Shown piece after piece: positions 61,332 to 64,000 of a stretch of 64,000 nucleotides of DNA. Numbering within the stretch: the stretch's first letter is position 1; the number at the start of each line of letters is the position of its first letter. Source of the DNA: Microbacterium terrae (GTDB lineage Bacteria; Actinomycetota; Actinomycetes; Actinomycetales; Microbacteriaceae); the NCBI RefSeq assembly GCF_017831975.1, contig NZ_JAFDSS010000001.1:1426001-1490000 (forward strand). Reading direction: 5' to 3'. Both the position numbers and the translations under genes were made by a program. The notes under the pieces are model-generated. The model made no database searches. It worked only from the letters and a program-made list of their open reading frames with translations, and was not told the origin of the DNA.

Positions 61332-64000
61332 GTGACACCCCCTCCGTTCGTCGACCCCGCTGCGATCCGGCGGCATGTCGACGCGGGCACGTTCGAACGG
61401 GGCGCCGCGTACTTCGCGGCGGGCGCCGTTCGGCAGTTCACCTACGATCCGCAGTCCGGCGTGGTCGAGGCCGCCGTAGCCGGGAGCGGCTCGGCCGCGT
61501 ACCGGTGCCGCGTGCGCCTCGACCCCCGCCGCGACGATCGCCCGATCGCGGCGACGTCGTGCACGTGTCCGGTGCAGTTCGACTGCAAGCACACCGTCGC
61601 AGCTCTGCTCGAGTCCAATCGCCGGGCCGCCGCGAACCCCGCGCGCGAGGCCGACGCCTCGTGGCGCACCGTGCTGGCGCCGCGGGCGGCGGCGGGCACC
61701 GCCCACACCGCACTGGCCCTCGGGTTCGAGGTGCGCCAGCGGGTACGTCGCGGCGCGTCGCAGTGGGCTCCGGTGCGGGTCGAGACGGCGACCGCACGCG
61801 GTCTCCACCGGCACGGCGACGACACCCTCGTCGGGCTGCGGCCGCTCGAGCGGAGCGGCCGCAGCGATGCATGGATCAAGGGCGACGCCTCCTGGGAGTC
61901 GGTCCGTCGGCCCGGCAGCGTCTACGCACCCGCCCAGGTGCGGTGGTTCGCCGAACTCCACAGCATCGGGCGCGACATGCGCACCTTCGGCGGCTTCTCC
62001 GACGTCTCGGAGTGGCTCACCCTCGACGACATCGAGTCGAGCCTGCTGTGGGGGCATCTCGCGGCCGCGTCGAGCGTCGGCATCGCGCTCACTGCGACCA
62101 AGCGCACGCAGAGCGTGTCGATCGCGGCGGAGGCGAGCGTGTCGGTCCGCGCCGTGCCCCACCGCGGCGAGGTGCACGTCGAGCCGCGCGTCGCCATCGC
62201 AGGCGAGACGGTGGATGCCGCGCGCGTGCGCCCGATCGGCCGCAGCGGTCTGTACCAGGTGACGGTGCGCGGCGAGCAGCTCGACCTCGTCCTCGCTCCG
62301 GTCGGGCTCGACGACACCACGGCGGCCCTGCTGTCGGCCGGCGGCGAGATCACGGTGCCCGAGGAGGATGCCGACGAGTTCGTCCGCCTGCACCTTCCGC
62401 GGATCGCGCGATCGTCGACGGTCGAGGCGCCCGGCCTCGACGTGCCGCCGCCCGAGCGGCCCGCAGCGGTGCTCCGCGTGATCTTCCAGCCCGGGCATCG
62501 CGTGCAATGGGTGCTGCAATGGCGCTACGCCGACGACACGCATCCCGCGTGGGACTCGGTACCCACCCCCGAACGCGACGCGCGCGCCGAGCGCGACATC
62601 CGCGAGCGCGTCGTGACGGCGTGGGAGCAGGCGTCGCCGGTGCCCCTCTCGGCACACGGATCCGCATCCGGTCTCGACGCCGCGGAGTTCGCCTCGAAGC
62701 TCCTGCCGCTCCTCGAGGCCGAGGACGACGTCGAGGTCGAGATCAGCGGCACGCGCCCCGCGTACCGGGAGCTCGCCGGAGACCCCCGCATCGCGGTCAC
62801 CACCGTCGAATCGCCCGACCCCGACTGGTTCGAGCTCGGCGTCGTGGTGACGATCGACGGGCGGCGCATCCCGTTCGCGTCGCTGTTCACCGCGCTCTCG
62901 CTGGGGCGCAAGCGCCTGCTCCTCAGCGACGGCGCCCACTTCTCGCTGATGCATCCGTCGCTGCAGCGGTTGAAGGACCTCATCGGCGAGGCGGGCGAGC
63001 TCGAGGAGTGGGAGACCGGGCCGCGCCTCAGTCGCTACCAGACCGACGTCTGGGCCGACTTCGAAGACCTCGCGCACGAGGCCCAGCCCGCCGTCTCGTG
63101 GCGGGCGACGGTCGAAGGGCTCCGCACCGCCGAGGGCGTGCCCGCCGCGCCCGCCCCGGTGGGCCTCGCCGCCGAGCTGCGCCCGTACCAGCGTGCCGGG
63201 TACGACTGGCTCGCGTTCCTGTGGGAGCACCGGCTCGGCGGCATCCTCGCCGACGACATGGGACTCGGCAAGACGCTGCAGATGCTGGCGCTCGTCTCCC
63301 GCACCCGAGACGCCGGCGAGCGGCGCCCGTTCCTCGTCGTCGCCCCCACCTCGGTGCTCCCGACCTGGCGCGACGAGGCGGCCCGGTTCGCCCCGGGCCT
63401 CCGGGTCGCGGTCGTGGACGGCACCCGCGCGAAGCGCGGACGGACGGTGGAGGATGCCGCCGCGTCGGCCGACATCGTGGTCACCTCGTACACGCTGCTG
63501 CGGCTCGACGAGCCCGAGTTCGCGGCGGTCGAATGGGCCGGCCTCGTGCTCGACGAAGCGCAGTTCGTCAAGAACAGCAGGACGAAGGCGTACCGGGCGG
63601 CGAAGGGCCTGCGGGCCGACGTGGTGTTCGCCGTCACGGGAACACCGCTCGAGAACAGCCTGAGCGAGCTGTGGGCGCTGCTGTCGCTCACAGCACCCGG
63701 CCTCTTCCCCTCCGAGCGCCGGTTCCGCGAGGAGTACATCGGACCGATCGAGAGGGGCAAGGTGCCCGAGAATCAGGAGGGCTCCACGTTCCGTGCCGGA
63801 CGGCTCGCGCGGCTGCGGCGGCGCATCCGCCCTCTCGTGCTGCGGCGCACGAAAGAGCTCGTCGCGCCGGAACTGCCCGCGAAGCAGGAGCAGCACGTCC
63901 ACGTCGAGCTGAGTGCGGCGCACCGGGCGCTCTACGACACCGTGCTGCAGCGGGAGCGCCAGAAGGTGCTGGGCCTGCTCGACGACCTCGACCGCAACCG
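61332..64000 (+). CDS. SNF2-family DEAD/DEAH-box helicase with SWIM zinc finger (3' partial)
   Basis: The frame opens with GTG at 61332 (VTPPPFVDPAAIRRHVDAGT) and has no stop up to the right edge, giving about 889 residues. A SWIM zinc finger lies near 77-87 (CTCPVQFDCKH). A long middle region without clear motifs follows. The SNF2 ATPase starts near 615: LRPYQRAGYDWL, motif I DDMGLGKTLQ, motif Ia APTSVLPTW, motif II VLDEAQFVKN (DEAQ), motif III VTGTPLENSLSELWALL. The second RecA lobe is cut off after RPLVLRRTKE. Such proteins remodel nucleic-acid-protein complexes; the exact role is unknown. Confidence 0.92.
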   Translation, partial: MTPPPFVDPAAIRRHVDAGTFERGAAYFAAGAVRQFTYDPQSGVVEAAVAGSGSAAYRCRVRLDPRRDDRPIAATSCTCPVQFDCKHTVAALLESNRRAAANPAREADASWRTVLAPRAAAGTAHTALALGFEVRQRVRRGASQWAPVRVETATARGLHRHGDDTLVGLRPLERSGRSDAWIKGDASWESVRRPGSVYAPAQVRWFAELHSIGRDMRTFGGFSDVSEWLTLDDIESSLLWGHLAAASSVGIALTATKRTQSVSIAAEASVSVRAVPHRGEVHVEPRVAIAGETVDAARVRPIGRSGLYQVTVRGEQLDLVLAPVGLDDTTAALLSAGGEITVPEEDADEFVRLHLPRIARSSTVEAPGLDVPPPERPAAVLRVIFQPGHRVQWVLQWRYADDTHPAWDSVPTPERDARAERDIRERVVTAWEQASPVPLSAHGSASGLDAAEFASKLLPLLEAEDDVEVEISGTRPAYRELAGDPRIAVTTVESPDPDWFELGVVVTIDGRRIPFASLFTALSLGRKRLLLSDGAHFSLMHPSLQRLKDLIGEAGELEEWETGPRLSRYQTDVWADFEDLAHEAQPAVSWRATVEGLRTAEGVPAAPAPVGLAAELRPYQRAGYDWLAFLWEHRLGGILADDMGLGKTLQMLALVSRTRDAGERRPFLVVAPTSVLPTWRDEAARFAPGLRVAVVDGTRAKRGRTVEDAAASADIVVTSYTLLRLDEPEFAAVEWAGLVLDEAQFVKNSRTKAYRAAKGLRADVVFAVTGTPLENSLSELWALLSLTAPGLFPSERRFREEYIGPIERGKVPENQEGSTFRAGRLARLRRRIRPLVLRRTKELVAPELPAKQEQHVHVELSAAHRALYDTVLQRERQKVLGLLDDLDRN

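Noticed and set aside
61059..63923. Long minus-strand frame across the helicase region
   Set aside because: The plus-strand frame carries SWIM and SNF2 motifs in order; the minus frame shows only Arg/Ala/Gly-rich composition.

Overview
The window is very GC-rich, almost gapless bacterial chromosome with GTG and ATG starts, ATGA/GTGA gene overlaps and many genes whose start codon lies 6-7 bases behind a TANNNT -10 box (probable leaderless transcripts). Gene content (SepH, DUF4193, DUF3093, DUF3710, DUF3159, DUF3000, a GntR/MocR PdxR, the alaS-ruvX-mltG-aro string) points to an actinobacterium. The gene order and protein style fit Microbacteriaceae, probably Microbacterium; the genus is an inference. 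I see no phage, insertion sequence, CRISPR array or rRNA. The window is almost all core genome.

Layout. 1-5 kb: the first codons of a leftward gene, then parE and parC (topoisomerase IV) facing each other. 5-10 kb: a phosphodiesterase-like protein, sepH, and a conserved actinobacterial block (DUF4193, DUF3093, dut, DUF3710, DUF3159). 10-17.5 kb: aconitase, dxs, pepN. 17.5-23.5 kb, leftward: a TetR regulator, a thiolase/FadB beta-oxidation pair, RNase D and DUF3000. 23.5-28.8 kb: an alpha/beta hydrolase, SufE with a sulfurtransferase, ZapE, and an ammonium transporter. 28.9-33.4 kb: an orphan PemK/MazF-like protein, four tRNA genes, a double-ACT protein, then thrS with a HIT hydrolase. 33.4-37.2 kb: a complete PLP module (pdxY, pdxR, pdxS, pdxT). 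37.3-46.5 kb: yebC, ruvC-ruvA-ruvB, yajC-secD-secF, rel, and an AbiEi-like protein. 46.6-54 kb: a DUF349 protein, a small membrane protein, rarA, rpsD, a small membrane protein, alaS, ruvX. 54-61.3 kb: mltG, five shikimate-pathway genes (aroE, aroC, aroK, aroB, aroQ), efp, nusB. 61.3 kb to the right edge: a SNF2-type helicase that runs off the window.

How the genes work together. The pdx module couples PLP synthesis (PdxST), salvage (PdxY) and a PLP-sensing regulator (PdxR). RuvABC, RuvX, RarA and topoisomerase IV serve recombination, replication-fork repair and chromosome separation. YajC-SecD-SecF form the accessory Sec complex. The aro genes run most of the pathway from DAHP to chorismate.

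The most interesting regulatory signal is a 22-codon, threonine-rich reading frame directly behind a -10 box and upstream of thrS. It looks like a leader peptide for tRNA-Thr-dependent control. Other signals are a perfect 26-bp operator-like inverted repeat before aconitase, a TetR-type palindrome that covers the regulator's own start codon, overlapping divergent -10 elements at 23.5 kb, a histidine-rich insert in aconitase, and two orphan toxin/antitoxin-like genes. No clearly new multi-gene system was found.
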